Assembly (NCBI GenBank): GCA_947034885.2 | Contig: OX344751.2 | Coordinates: 45,661,082-45,725,081 of the forward strand | Origin: Thuidium tamariscinum | Taxonomy: Eukaryota; Streptophyta; Bryopsida; Hypnales; Thuidiaceae | Length of the DNA stretch: 64,000 nt | Reading direction: 5' to 3' | Shown here: positions 1 through 12,745 of the stretch, one piece after another | How the letters are laid out: the number at the start of each line of letters is the position of its first letter | Numbering within the stretch: the first letter of the stretch is position 1 | Made by a program: the position numbers and the translations under genes | The notes under the pieces: generated by a model | Seen by the model: the letters and a program-made list of their open reading frames with translations, nothing else | Database searches by the model: none | What the model was told of the DNA's origin: nothing

Positions 1-573
1 TGGATGTGTTTACCCACAACAAGGCTTTGGGTTTGATCAAATTTGAATGAAGACGCCATAATTGTGGGTAATGATTTCAAGGGCAAAATATGATAAGCGT
101 TGGCTTAGAAATGAATTGAGACCAGAAAGAGGAGAGTGGTGAATTCGAATTCTGTCATAGTCTTAGTCTCAACGTTGCGTTGATTGGCTATGGCCGTCTC
201 GATTTTAAACCCGCCCTATGTCATGTTGCGAGCATCAATGAACAATGCTTCAGCTAAAACTGCACCATATTTTCCAACCCAAAGTGAAGAAGATGAGTCC
301 GAGAGAGTGATTTAGAATCCCTCGGAAATTGGTCACGAAAACAAAGAAGCCTATCCATCTCAAGCCACTGTACTGATTCACCTCGGACGTGGGTTGTTGT
401 GTGGTCAATTTCGTTCGATTGGCACAATTCAAGAGCCAAACGCGGTGACATATATGTTCATAAAGGTCTAGTAATGCACTGTAGGTATGGATCTATCTTT
501 CAAAACACGCGCTCTGAAAGGTGCCACAATATTGGAACACCGAAATTGACGTTACGTTGTGTATTTGCTGCAG
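1..573. other. Upstream or intronic DNA of the GDSL gene
   Basis: I see no exon here. The block I Gly-Asp-Ser motif expected before the GDSL exon at 574 is absent in all frames I read, so this is probably intron, with the first exon beyond the left edge of the window. A possible acceptor (tttgctgcag) ends at 573. Confidence 0.5.
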
Positions 574-2425
574 CGGAGCTCTTTGGTTTGCCGACTCCGA
601 CGCCATTCGAGCACCACCAGAACCTTTCCCAAGCACTGCAAGGGATCAACTTCGCTGTGTCTGGCGCAGGCGTCACATATGCCTACGGCAACCCCACGCT
701 AGATGAGCAAGTGGGCAACATGGAAAATCTAACAGCGAACGGAGTTTTCACCAAGTGGCACCTCCGAAACTCGGTGGCAGTCATCAATGTGGGCGTCAAT
801 GACTACGACTCTCGCAACTTGGGAACACCTTTCCTGGTAAGTAAACTAGCTAAGCTTTTCTTTTCTGGCGTTCAGGCTTTGTGGAAGGAATAGCAATCTA
901 GGGTGAAGACTTTCAGTGGGGTTGGCTAACTGGGTGCACGTGTACATGGAAGTGTTGGTGAAGAGGAGAATTTGCAAGTAGGAAACACAATATTCCATTA
1001 AACTCAATGGGAATTTTCCAATTGCTTAATTGAAGTGCACAGGTGCAAGTATGGTGGTTCTTCCATTGAAAACGAGTCAAAAGTGTAGATTGAACAAGTG
1101 CAAAGTTCTTGACCATCCTGACAAAATTTGCAAATTTAATGGATGGATACCCCTAAGAGTATCGTAATGAAAAATAACATGCTTATATTAACAAGTTGGA
1201 TTATACTTCGTCAGATGCAACTAAGTTAACGTCACTAATTTAGATCCAACTGAGTGAACACAAGTTAACAAAGTTTTGATGTTGTTAAAATTCAACTATT
1301 TTTTATACGAATTAATGTAAAGAGAAATGACATGCAGTAGTGTTATCTTGCAAAAAATATTCTACCTGCCTTCATAGTTGGATGCTTACTATTTATTTAT
1401 TTATCGACGTAAGGTGTACATGTGGTTTTGAAGGAATCTGCCTTCACAAAAGAGCTGAATACGTTTGTGGCGTCGGTGGTGGACGGAATTGCGCTCTCCA
1501 TTGTGCGCCTGAACACGATTGGGATTCGCCACATCGTGGTAGCCAACCTGCCTTACATGGAGTGCATTCCCCTCTCCATCTTGGAACTCGCCTACACGGG
1601 CTGCAGCACCAACTCCACCATTGTCAATCAGACTTCGCTTCACAATTCGATGCTTCATGAACGGGTTAAGGGCTTGAATCAACAGTTGTCCAGCTTGCGT
1701 GTCGTCATTGTTGACCAGACAAAAGCTTTCAAGGAGTTGATCGCGCACCCAGCTACCTACGGTAAGCCCCACTTTCGCCCTTCAATGCCAAATCCGCAAT
1801 TAGTAATTAGTATTGAGTTTTAAACTCGGGAAGTAGACCTTGTTGCACAGTAAATTTTACAGAAGCGCTTAATTAAAATCGAAATCTAGTCAATGCCTAG
1901 TAAGGATCGTTCGTTGTTCAAAATTGTTTGACCCACGATTCATCATAGCATCATACAAGCCTCTTGTTTATAGATTGTTCACCACAAGATTGAGGAACCC
2001 AGATACGTCCTTGAACAATCCTGAGTATTTCTCAATTTAGGTCAAATGTAACGATTTTCTTGTTTCCAACCGTAAATAACTGAAGGTCTTGACACTGATG
2101 CCATTTGGTTTGATGTTGCTATTAATGATCACACTTGATAAATCTTTCGTGGTATGCATATCTTAATTCAGGTTTTGTGGACCCACTGGTACCATGCTGC
2201 CATGGGAACGGTACCGATCTCTACACCATTGAGTGCGGCAAGACCGACAGTGAAGGAAGGCCCCTGTACACGAAGTGTGAGGATCCCAGCAAGGCGGTGC
2301 TGTTTGACACCATTCATCCCACGGATGCCGCGTGGAAGGCCATCGTCAACTTGTATGCGTCAGTGTCAGGGTTCACCTTGGAAGGACCCAAGCTTAAGAC
2401 TTGGATTCAAAAATACAATGTTTGA
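574..2425 (+). CDS. GDSL-type esterase/lipase, 3' part (first exon missing)
   Basis: Secreted-type serine ester hydrolase of the plant GDSL/SGNH family. Three exons are visible: 574-836, 1434-1761 and 2172-2425. All introns are GT-AG, and the junctions keep the frame (phase 0, then phase 1). They encode about 280 residues, against a usual 350-380, so some 80-100 N-terminal residues with the signal peptide and block I catalytic serine lie left of the window. Visible family blocks are GINFAVSGAGV (block II, oxyanion glycine), VINVGVNDY (block III, GxND asparagine) and DTIHPTDAAW near the C terminus (block V, catalytic Asp and His three residues apart). The stop is the tga at 2423-2425. The gene converges on the NAC gene. 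The substrate cannot be predicted. The family call is firm; the exact acceptor at 1434 was chosen because the alternative at 1414 runs into a stop. Confidence 0.88.
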
Positions 2426-3479
2426 GCCAGCGCTTATCGGTCTGGCCGTTTCTTTCTAGGCCATTTGCTTGCAACAGTTGTGTTTCAGTCATGACAAGAT
2501 TAGCATCAGTAGCAGCCTTTTTTCTTTCATTTTTCAGTATGCAGCGGGATTGAGATCACCAATATTTCGGTGCAGCCATGTAAGGTGAATCCAAAATTAA
2601 TTTGGCATTCACCACCCAATGAAATTCAATGAAATTTGGAATTCAAACTTAATTCATGCGTCCAGGGATATTCTTTTAATTTTAGACCCTTTCTCTCGCC
2701 TTCAAGATTGTCAAGTATGTATTGTGGTGCGCTAAACTTTACTTGTTAGTTTGTGCTTCAGTAGTGTCATCTTGTTGACTGCCATGGACTGATTTATCGA
2801 AAAGCTGGTTAGTAAGCAGAATTAAAGGAACTACGTCGTCGTTCAAAGAATGGCAGAACTTGTTTCAAAAATTTGAGCCACACGCAGAATGATTACATGT
2901 ACATTTTGTTGCTAAAAATTTAAAAGAAAAGCTCAATGAGCTCTTGTATTCTTATATGCATTTATTCAACTGAAAATCTTTTCTGCAAATAGATATATCC
3001 AGTTTGTACTTCGAGAATAAAATGAGGCTGTGCAGTGGAAAATGATAGTAATGAGAGGGAAAGTGGTTACAATCATTCCCACAATGACACGAAAGCCAAG
3101 TTACTGGGAATATATTCGCCAAGTTCATCATTCATTTCATGCATTCCAACGACCTAGATTGATGAATTCTTTGCTTTCATATGTACACTTGAAACTACAA
3201 AAGAAATGTCAATATGACTGGATCACTGGTAAGTACCTGTGCAAATGAATGAGGGGAAGCAACTTCCTACAATCACAAGTTAGGAATGCAACTTAGATCA
3301 ACACTTGCACTCGGAACGACAAAGAAATGTCATTAGAACATTGTTATTGCAAGCACCTGTACCTGTACATTACGCCAAACAAATGTGTGAAAACAGCATT
3401 CCATAACAATGCCATCAAAACCACGTCGTCGTTACAAACTCCTGCTCCCTCTTGTGAAGCGGCTAATTCACTTGAATGG
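2426..3479. other. Convergent intergenic region, GDSL to NAC
   Basis: About 1 kb between the two stop codons. It should hold both 3' UTRs. An AATAAA-like signal (gagaataaaatg) lies near 3014-3025 on the plus strand. No further gene is seen; the small open frames have no recognisable content. Confidence 0.5.
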
Positions 3480-5192
3480 TTACTGGAAGTGATCCTGCAG
3501 CCCTTGAATTTGCAACAGAGAATGCCGTGCTGGGAGAGCAGAGGAAGAATGCAGCCATGGCGATTCATGTGCAGACGAACTGCTGTAATTCCACTCCAAC
3601 TGGTCCACGCAAAAGAGCGACGACGACGGCGGCTGCGTCGACAAGACAGGCATCAGATCATCGCGCATGGCGAGTGGTGACGACCACATGGTGGCTTTCA
3701 GCCACCGATCAAGACTCGCTGACATGGTGGGGTTCAGGTGGCTGCTATTGCAAGCGACGTGATCCCTAACCCGCTCGAAAACATCCGGAAAAACATCCTG
3801 TTGCTGAACTCCAGGAGTGCCGGTTGCAACCCGTATTTGCGGCGAGCTCATGTGGAATGATCGTCCAAGTCGGTCCTCGCCTTCCATCAGCTGCGCCAGC
3901 GAAGCGTCGACGGACTCGAGCTTCTCACGACAGGGATACACCACTGACGACAACGTGCCGGTTTCCATCTTGACGCTCGCCGTTTGCAAGGTGCGTGACG
4001 CGTCTTGCTGTTGCTGCGAACTCGCAGACGTGGGACTCCGGAGTTCGTCATTTTGGATATGGAGTCGCTCGGTGGCGCAAATGGCGTCCTGAATGGGCCG
4101 TTGGCTGAAGCTGGGAAGTTTCGGCGATGATGGCGATGTTAAGCTCGATCTGGAAGTGGACGCGCAGGGCGAAGCGTTGAGAAGGATTGAATCCCTCTTT
4201 CGGTCACCGGGATTTCGGAATTCGGTAGTGAAAGTTGATGATTCGGCACCGAGACCCTCCTCCATCGTCAAATTAAATCCTAGCGTTGCGGTGCATGGGT
4301 TTGATGCTGGCTTCCTGTAGATTCGACACAAGGCCACTTCCCTCTGGAACCCCAAGACATAGAATGCAGACCACCGAACCATGGAAAGATGGAATCAGTT
4401 TGGGTGTCCGTCAGGGATTGAAACTTGTTCTCCAAGCAATGCGGCAATCAAGGCAACACGGTTTCAAATCTCTACGAGAAACCGAAGACTTACTTTCAAA
4501 CTCGCACTCAGAGTCACATTTGGTCAGATTTGCAAATTAAAGCTAAAAAAGGATTTGCAGAAAATTGAAACGAAACAGAAAGTTGCGTTCGTGGGATGGC
4601 AAACTTTAACATGCTTTGGAGGTTTTCAGAGCAGCGACTGTCCTCGTTGAGGATCTCAGCGTGGGCTGCCAGCAATCAATCTTACCGGATCCTTGAGACT
4701 GCGGAGATGCTGCTCGTTCTGGGGCAGGCGGTACTCGTTCATGATCCACTCCGTCTTTCTCCCCCTTGGCGCTTTCCCTGTGTAGAACACGAGTGTCTTC
4801 TTGAGCCCAATAGCTTTGGCGTCGTGCGCGCGGCGGACCTGTCGGTCCGTGCCCGTTGCCTTCCAGTACCCCGAGGCCGTCACTCGGTTGGGTCTTGCTC
4901 CGTTGGGGTACTTCCTGTCCCTCGGGCAGAAGAAGAGCCACTCGCGCTCGCCTTGCATGAACGCCATCGCCGGCAGCTCCCAGGGGTCGTAGCGGTACAG
5001 GTCCAGTACGTTGATGAGCTCCACTTCCAGACGCGGGCTCCCCACCACCATACTGCGCAAGTAAAAACCCACCAGCTCCTCCTCCGTGGGGTGGAACCGA
5101 AACCCAGGCAGGCTCGCCACATCGTACACTACTTGCGAAGGTCCTTCTTGATCACCCTGCGCCACTGGACATGTTGACCCACTGGTCTCCAT
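3480..5192 (-). CDS. NAC-domain transcription factor, NAC035/LOV1-like
   Basis: Plant-specific DNA-binding transcription factor acting in the nucleus. Exon 1 runs from 5192 down to 4686 and exon 2 from 4343 down to 3480. The intron is GT-AG (donor gtaag, acceptor ttccag) and the junction is phase 0. The product is 456 aa. The start is secure because an in-frame tga lies two codons upstream of this ATG. The NAC domain covers residues about 28-180: [14 protein letters not shown] (28-41), [20 protein letters not shown] (subdomain B/C), [17 protein letters not shown] (100-116), [14 protein letters not shown] (129-142), WIMNEYRLP (149-157) and LCRIYRK in exon 2. The wording [19 protein letters not shown] and [10 protein letters not shown] resembles the Arabidopsis NAC035/LOV1 group more than other NACs, by memory. 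The C-terminal 270 residues are Ser/Gln-rich, with a QQQQ run, as expected of an activation region. Subdomains A-D sit in one exon. Confidence 0.9.
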
Positions 5193-6548
5193 GGCTCATG
5201 GGAAGAACTCGTCCGATCCTTACTCTCCAGACCAGTGGCCACAGATGTGGCTAAATGGAACAGACTAAAGCTGCTATCAAACCTAGCTAGCCTTGGTTCG
5301 ATCAATCCACCAAGAATGGGATCAGAATCGAATAACAGTCTGTTAAATGTAAATTTTAGCACATTCACCAGTGTTTCCAGCAATCTTGAACTTACTGTGA
5401 GAATCACATTCGGGACCACTGCTCCATGCAGACCTCTCAAAGCATAGGTACGGAGCACAACTCAGAATCAATTTGCACGTATTTCAATTACATCGATTTG
5501 ACGGGTTACATGCAGCTCCAAGAACGAAGAATGTTGCCAAAGAACAGTTGAGACGACAAGAACCCCCGTACAACTACTCAGCAAACACAGTCCCAATCAC
5601 TCCAATCTTGGGTACGGTAGATATTCGTCGTTTCACGCCTCAAATTACTGCAGTCCGAGTTGCTTCTAATACCAACATTGTTGACAGCTAGCATTGTAGT
5701 CTCCGACTAGCTGATCTCAGAGCACATGGGATCGGAGTAGATCTGCACTAGGTTTGAGCGATTTGTGCCCAGAGATCTGCAGTGGACACTGGGCTGAAGC
5801 TTCAATCTGTACGTATCTTATCCCTGGATGTCACGCAAGATCATATACGCCAAATTTTGAGCAAATCTGAGGGCACCAGCGTCTAGCGAGCGAGCGCGCG
5901 CGCGCGAGAGGTTCTGTGAGTTCGGAGCCGGTTCGGAGCCGATCAATGGCAAAGGAATCGATCGAGTGCAAGCTCGCAAAGGCTGCGACTAGCTTGAAGA
6001 ATGTATCATGAGTACGTCATGATTGTGCGTGGCAGGCGCAGTCGGAGCTGAGTTTAAGTGACATTCAGGTACGATAGAGTGATAGTTCAATTTGCGGACC
6101 ATGAGTACGTCCTCGCCAGTCGGTGCGAAAAGTTGCCTGGCTGGGATTCACTGGAGCTCCAGCTAACGGAACTGATGAACGCTGGCTATTATCAGCTTCA
6201 CGAGCTCGCTAGAGTCGACGCTCCAGACACTGGCCTCGTCTGTCGTGGAAAGTGGAATCAGCCTAATTATTGCTCATTAACGAACTGGAGTATTTGATTA
6301 CTCTTCATTTCCACAGGACGGTTAATTGAGTGGGCACATGAGTGAAAGAGGGTAAGTTCCTGCCGGGTGAATTTACAGCTGCGGAAAACAGATAAACTTT
6401 TCCATTTACCACCCATCAGGGCTTTTTTACATTTTTGAAGAAGTGCCACAGTGGCGATATAAAATGTTACCATGGTGCTTCTAATTGCAACATTCATCCA
6501 CTTATTGGATGTATAGTATGGCTTTCATCCACAATTAAGGGATTTGAT
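5193..6548. promoter_or_regulatory. Upstream region of the NAC gene
   Basis: This should contain the NAC promoter and 5' leader on the minus strand, inferred from position only. It is GC-richer than the DNA beyond 6.5 kb. An 80-residue plus-strand open frame at 6058-6297 has no recognisable domain and I do not call it a gene. Confidence 0.4.
5889..5910. repeat. GC dinucleotide tract
   Basis: A run of alternating gcgcgcgc flanked by gagcga/gcgagag, about 700 bases upstream of the NAC start codon. Alternating CG can adopt Z-DNA; any role in the promoter is inference. Confidence 0.7.
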
Positions 6549-7473
6549 TTAACCCCTAAAGGACCAACATGCCTTTTTTGGCAACATAGCGATTTTGGAC
6601 AGGTACGTGTGGCTAGAGATTTCTATATTTTGGAACCAAAATTTAATAGAAGGTGTGGACAAGGAGTATCTTCAAAGCCCAACAATTTTTGTGACTTTTG
6701 ACTACATGGTTGAAAAGTTATCGAATAAAATGTTGTTTGTTTCTCAACTCGGGCAGTTTGGGTAGATTAAAAAAATCACTTTTTTTGGAAATAAAATTTG
6801 AAATTGGTTTTATATATTTATATATACATGGAAAGCTTTGAATCATTCCATTTAGATTAATGAGTCAAAAGTTATGAAGAATTTTAGTTTGTGGGTAGTT
6901 ATGGATTTTCTTCTCTAAAATAAACTTTGAAGTCCTTTGTTTTACTCAATTTTCAATATTTTTGAAAAAAAATAAAAGAATTGGATCTAGGTTGTTTATT
7001 AACGCATTTGAACCGTTGGGATTGTCATTTTTCAATTCAATGAATAAATTGTTACCATTTTTGTATTTTGAATCATTTTCTACTTCTTTCTACTTACTAT
7101 TTTTTTGTACATGTTGTACAATTCCAAATGATATGAAAATTTTCAAGCATGTAGCCATCTTGAATTGGAAAATGAATCCAAAGAGTCGCAACCATTTTGG
7201 ACATTTTTTTATACAAATGTGGCCTTTTGAAGTGCAATTGCTCGGATTTTCGCAGTGGAAAAAAAATGATTTTTGCAACTTCAAACACTAATATCTTGCA
7301 ATTTACATGGTGGAAATTTTCTGAAATTTTTTCTACATCTTCCCAAACTAGTGCACTAAAAGATCCTATGGTTACATATGTCAAAAAAAAAAATTTAATT
7401 TGGTAGTTGTCCTTGAAATGACAGTTTTGGAGCAGTTTTGGTGGAAACATAGTTGCGGTCCTTTAGGGCTTAA
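6549..7473. mobile_element. TTAA-bounded non-autonomous element, family B, copy 1
   Basis: The termini are TTAACCCCTAAAGGACC on the left and, read inverted, TTAAGCCCTAAAGGACC on the right, one mismatch in 17. TTAA flanks both ends. The element is about 925 bp, AT-rich, and shows no transposase. The interior resembles the copy at 38.7 kb, for example a shared stretch on background body sequence around 7080-7160. The TTAA target and CCCC(T)AAAGG termini are piggyBac-like; Kolobok also targets TTAA. Confidence 0.8.
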
Positions 7474-10317
7474 TATTTTTTGCACATTTCGAAGTTGTCT
7501 AACAATTTCATCTGATTTTTTTGCATTTTCTTTGCATTTTTTAGCCAAATTATTTTTTGGGGTGCAATCTAGGACCAAGAAGCCAAAAGAAAAGCCCTCA
7601 CTACTACTGGTGATAATATTTGGAAATTTTGAATTCATACTTACAATTAGAGAGAGGCCTCTCATCAACCTAGGAGGTGTGAAGAATGGAAAATCAACAA
7701 TCAAAGGACAGACCTATAACCACTGATTTCAAGCCTCATTACCTGTTGCCATTTTAGAACTAGATATATATGAAAAAAGAATTATTTATTTTTCAGAGAT
7801 GAAGATATGTGTCTTCTATATTTTACAAAATATTAAGAAATTTTTGATGAAAACTAATTTCAGGGAATTTTTGAAGAAAAGGTGAAGAAAAATTGCATCA
7901 ATTAGAAAATTATCTCAAAAAGTATGAAAATTCCACCATAAATGTACATTACAATGACAAACATTTTGGTGTAAATTCAATTTTCGTGTCACTCTAATTA
8001 CAATGCAAAAGACATTGAAAATACACCCAAAGTTCAAATTGCAATAAAATATTTGATATTACAAAAAAATTCAAAATTCCAATTGGAGTTGAAATTAGAA
8101 TAGATGACCTTCATTTTGTTAGTTGGGCTCAAACTCAAAAAATATTGTTTTTGTGGAGAAATTTCAGATTTAGAGCAAAGAACAACAACTTTCCAAAATA
8201 CATTGAAAATAGTATACTTTCATATCTGTTTTTTTCTCTAACTTCTCATTCATGTGAAGACAAACACTAGCAAGACTTCAAACACAATTAGTTATTCTTC
8301 ATAATCCTCCATGAAAGGTCAACAAGCGAAACATGGATGAAGAATTGCTTTCAATCTCTCCACATACCACTTCTTTGTCATCCAAACATTGGGAATTGGC
8401 ATTGCTAGCATTATTGGATTAATCAAGCACAAAGTAGGAAGCAATTATGGACCACTTTGTATGACCACTTTAATTAATATTCTACTCAAGGAGGACAAAT
8501 TTTTCCTTTTCCTTTACTATAAAGTAGAAGAATTTGTAACAAAGTTCATAACAATTTTGCATTGGTACTTGCTTTGCAATAGGCACCTCCAAGAGTGCCA
8601 CTTTTGAGGTTGTGAAAACTTAAAATTATTAGATTGCTCAAATTTTTTTTCTTGTTGGTAAATGACAAAGAGGTTTTAAATTCACCAGAAGGAATGACAT
8701 TTGGATATTACATGCAATAGTTTTGAAGGATCAAAGTTTTTTGGTAGAAATTCTAAAATTATTTTTTCATCAAAGATATAGATTCTCTTTTGAGATGTTT
8801 ACAAAGTAAAGATGGTGGTTTTATACAAGGAACAATTTAGGGAGTAACCACCTTATATCTCATTAACAATGTACCTCTAAATTTGGAGGGATGTTTTGGG
8901 AAGGATGTATTAAGGGGTAGAATACTTTACAAACTTGGTGGAGTTGCACATCAATGGGAACCTGAAATTGGTTGATTTAGAACCATGTAATCCTAAAGAT
9001 CATTCTTAGCCTAATAAGCAATCCAAGGGTTAATTAGAAATATCCTTGAAGTAGAGCATGGGGCTTGCTAGTCGCTCACCATTTGTATAGTAAAATTGAC
9101 CATTGAACAAAATTTTGGCTTTGTAGTCTAAATGTGGCACTCGGCAAGCCTTTTTATTTTAGAAGTAATTCTAGTAGGCTAAAATATTTCCAAAAAATGA
9201 CACATTGAATTAAAAAGATTTTATTTGTACATATTGAAAGTACTTTTACAAATAAATTCAAAAAAATCACACATTTGCTACACATTAAATTACACAAAAA
9301 CTCTTGAGAATTTCATTACAAAAACTCTTTTCTTTTCTTTTTGGCAAACAATGAAATCATTTTTTATCCTATTATATGAGTTTTTTTCCTTGCAATGCTT
9401 CCATAGATGGTGAGACCAGTCCAAATGAGTTGTCTCAATTTCCCACAAGATTCTTTTGATAATTAAAAATAAAAACTTTAACTCTTATGTCAAATGATCT
9501 TAAATTAGTATCAACAACGTTTAATTGCAATACAAAGTTTTTGTTTTTTTAGATTTCAATGCATGACCACTCATATTGTATTTTTATTGCTTCATCCAAT
9601 AATTTACATTAAAATAATCATGATAAATATATGAATCATGTATTGATCAAATAGTAGATTTTTTTATTCACTTCAAAAAAATACTTTTAGATTTTTTACA
9701 GCCCACCAAAATTCAATTACAAGTTTTTTCATATAATGCGGATACAAATTGATGCTTATACAAAGTACAAAAACAAACTCAATTTTCTAAGTATTACTTT
9801 GATGTAGAAGTTCATAATTATGGTGTGATTATCTATTGATACACTATATTAAAAAAAAATTAACTCTTTAAGAAAAAAGATTTGTTTGAGTACTAGATTT
9901 TTTGTTTATTCAAGAATTTCAAACCAAACAATTGGGCAAACAACTCATTTAGATAATTTTTTCTTAGTAAATTTTCACCCAAATCTTACTAAGTCATAGC
10001 TAGTCTATAGAATAGAAAATCAAATAACTGAACTTTGTTCCAGTTTGGGAGCATGGAAGGAACATGAACTTCTTATGTTAATCATTGAAGGTGAGTTCAT
10101 ATGAATCAAAAAACAAATACAAATTTTTGTAAAATTCAAATTCCCTCCATGTGGGATTACTATTCATTCAAAATTAGTGTACATGAGCTTGTAAGGTACA
10201 CAAAAACAATTAGTGGATTTACAATGGCTTCATAAGTTTTCATATGTTTCAAAATTGTCATAATTAATTGAGGAATAAAATTTTCTTAACAAACTCTATA
10301 CTAAAGGACCAAAATTC
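7474..10317. other. AT-rich gene-free DNA
   Basis: 2.8 kb at roughly 70 percent A+T. I see no gene and no clean inverted-repeat element. Open frames are short and without recognisable motifs. It is probably old, decayed transposon sequence. Confidence 0.5.
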
Positions 10318-11058
10318 TTAACAAAACCCTAAAGGACCAAATTGTGTTATTTGACAACATAGTAATTTTTGGTAGCTCACTACAAGTAAAAATTTTGTAT
10401 TTTTTCTTTGAAATTTTTACACAACATGTACCCCAAAAGTTACTTCAAGGCACAACTTTCATAACTTTTGACTACAACAACAAAAAAGTTATTGCATGAT
10501 ATGTGATTTTCTTTGATCTTTAGATAGCCCACATAGATCAAATCACTTTTTGAAAAAATGAAAAATTGAGATTGATTTTAGAATTTTATGTATGTGGGAT
10601 ACTTTGAATCTTCTATTATGATGAATGAAATGAAATTATGAATATTCTTTGTTTGCAAGTAGGTATGGTTTTTAGAGATTTCATATCTACTTGCAAACTA
10701 AAACTCCTCATAACTTTCATCTCGTTAATCAAAATCGAATAATTATTCAAAGTTTTTCATATACATGTAATTCTAAATAATCATTTTTAATTTTTAATTT
10801 TTTCAATAAGTGATTTTTAAAGAAGTTTTTTAAACTCCCTAGATTGCCCAAAGATCAAAGAAAATCACATACCATATAATAACTTCTTGACCATGTAGTA
10901 AGAAGTTCTGAAAATTGTTGCGCCTTAAAGCTACTCCTTGGGCACATATTGACATATTGTGTGGAAATTTCAAAAAATTATTATTAAAACTCCATTCATA
11001 GTGAGGTGCCCAAAATCACTATGTTGCCAAAAAAAAAGCTTAGTCCTTCGGGGGTTAA
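10318..11058. mobile_element. Foldback element built from two family B ends
   Basis: The left arm starts TTAAC...CCCTAAAGGACC and continues as the left end of family B (a shared gacaacatagtaattttgg-like stretch). From about 10690 to 11058 the same end sequence returns in inverted orientation and finishes ggggttaa. The arms are about 370 bp with a short centre near 10670-10690. There is a partial duplication of the left terminus at 10285-10315. No coding sequence. Confidence 0.75.
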
Positions 11059-11324
11059 GTGAGATGAGAATCCTTTTGGGAATTTTTGGATAACAATTTC
11101 ACAAATTACCAAATTTTATTGAGTGACATATTATTGACTAAAATATACTTCTAAATAGTTATGCTTCTTATAATTCTTACACAAAGAATTCACTTGGACA
11201 CTCTTTGTAACTCAACATGAAAGGTCATTGGAAAAAAATGGATGGAAAAACTATTGTTGAAGCCTTTTGCTGGTCCAACGAAGTTAGGCAAAAGCCAAAA
11301 AATGGCTCTGCCAACGCTTTGGGG

Positions 11325-11861
11325 TTAATCCTTGAACGACAGACTAGTGATTGTGGAAATGATGCATTTTGATTTCGTGTGACATCATCTACTTTGGAAA
11401 AGCAAATATATTCATTGGAAATCAAAGTCCTATAGAAGATTTCCCCTTTCCATCCCTAAAACCGAGGACCAGGGTTGTTTTTTTCTGGCGATTTGGTGCA
11501 AAATTGCACCAAATTTTTTGGCCTGGCACCAAGCCTATAGGAAAAAAATAGTAAAATTTTGGATGAAATCGCCAATAAACTTCAAAAAAAATTTAAAATA
11601 GTGGATGAAGTCGCCAAATAATGGATGAAAATAGAATGATAGATATGTATTATGTATTAATATGATATTTTCTATCCAATATATCGATGAGTGTTGAGAT
11701 TTGGAGCTCCACAATCAAGTAAAATATCGCCACTTTGGCACTTCACAAGAAATGAAAAAACAAACCGTGCTGAGGACCAATAGTTGCACTTCCATTCTAT
11801 AAGGGAAGATTCTCTCTCATTCAGCGGATGCAAAACGTCCTCTTCGGCGTTTAAGGGTTAA
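11325..11861. mobile_element. TTAA-bounded element with ACG-containing ends
   Basis: The left end is TTAATCCTTGAACGAC; the right end, read inverted, is TTAACCCTTAAACGCCGA. It is 537 bp with TTAA at both borders. The termini match those of elements at 57.7 and 60.8 kb better than families A-C. The interior has repeats of a tggatgaa-containing motif. Confidence 0.6.
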
Positions 11862-12600
11862 GGGTTAAATGATCAGATCCAAGGTGGTTCTTAGTGTGCC
11901 TTATGGGGTTTGGAAATTTCATTTATGTGGTGCAAGTCCACGTGTAATCATATGACTGTTTCATTCAAATTAATAGCCCCAGATCATGAGGTGTAAGTTA
12001 CGGAGTCTGCAGCTGCTGTCAGAGGTTTCGATGAAGGACTGATTTGGAAAGTAGAAGCATCATCCCCTTCTGACAATCGTACACTTGGTAATCAGTCCCA
12101 GCCTCCCAGGGCTTTTTCTTTTGGGGCTTTCTGGTGCCAGATTGCACTGCAAAAAAATAATTTGGCCAAAAATGGCAAGAAACTGCCGTGTGATGTTTGT
12201 TGCTGAAAAAATTTGAATTAAAAAAAAGAAAATCTTGGATGAAATCACGAGATTATGGATGAAAACATAATTCTGAACATGTGATAAGCTAGCTGCCCCA
12301 TTTTCAACCACTTACATAAGTAGTTACACATGTTTAGAGTGTAGTTTTATTTGGATGAAAACATAATTATGGAAATGTGACATGGAGTAGGTATCCATGT
12401 GATGTTTTCTGTCCAGTTTGTGTATGAATGTTGAAAATTGGAACATTGTTGTTATGACATGTTATATTTGCACTTCGGCTCTTCATAAAAAAATGAAAAA
12501 AAAATGCCCTAGAATCACTCCTAATAAGTTATTAGATCTACTTTCAATTCACACCTACAAACCAAGAAAATTCTTCTTTAGTGTAGAGGCCCATTGTACA
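11862..12600. repeat. Diverged direct copy of the 11.4-kb element interior
   Basis: About 12090-12510 repeats the order of motifs seen at 11470-11780 in the same orientation: a tttctggYg..aaattgcac segment, tggatgaaatc, then gatRttttctRtccar and a cacttYgg..cttcac/ttcat segment. The two are diverged. No gene is seen. Confidence 0.5.
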
Positions 12601-12732
12601 AACTAAACTCCTTTTAGGCATGAGGTCATCTTCAACTATTCATCAAGATTAAACTATAAGGGGGGCAATTCTTCTGTATGTAAAAGCTTGGAGGCTACAA
12701 AGCTAGCCCAACTCAATAAAACCTACATTTAG

Positions 12733-12745
12733 CCCCCCCCCCCCC
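12733..12745. repeat. Poly-C run
   Basis: Thirteen consecutive C on the plus strand within AT-rich DNA. Confidence 0.9.

Noticed and set aside
1414-1433. Alternative acceptor for GDSL exon at 1414
   Set aside because: In the required phase it meets a tga within six codons; the acceptor before 1434 restores a conserved frame.
6058-6297. Small gene upstream of NAC
   Set aside because: An 80-residue frame without a domain, splice partner or conserved motif; it lies in probable promoter DNA.
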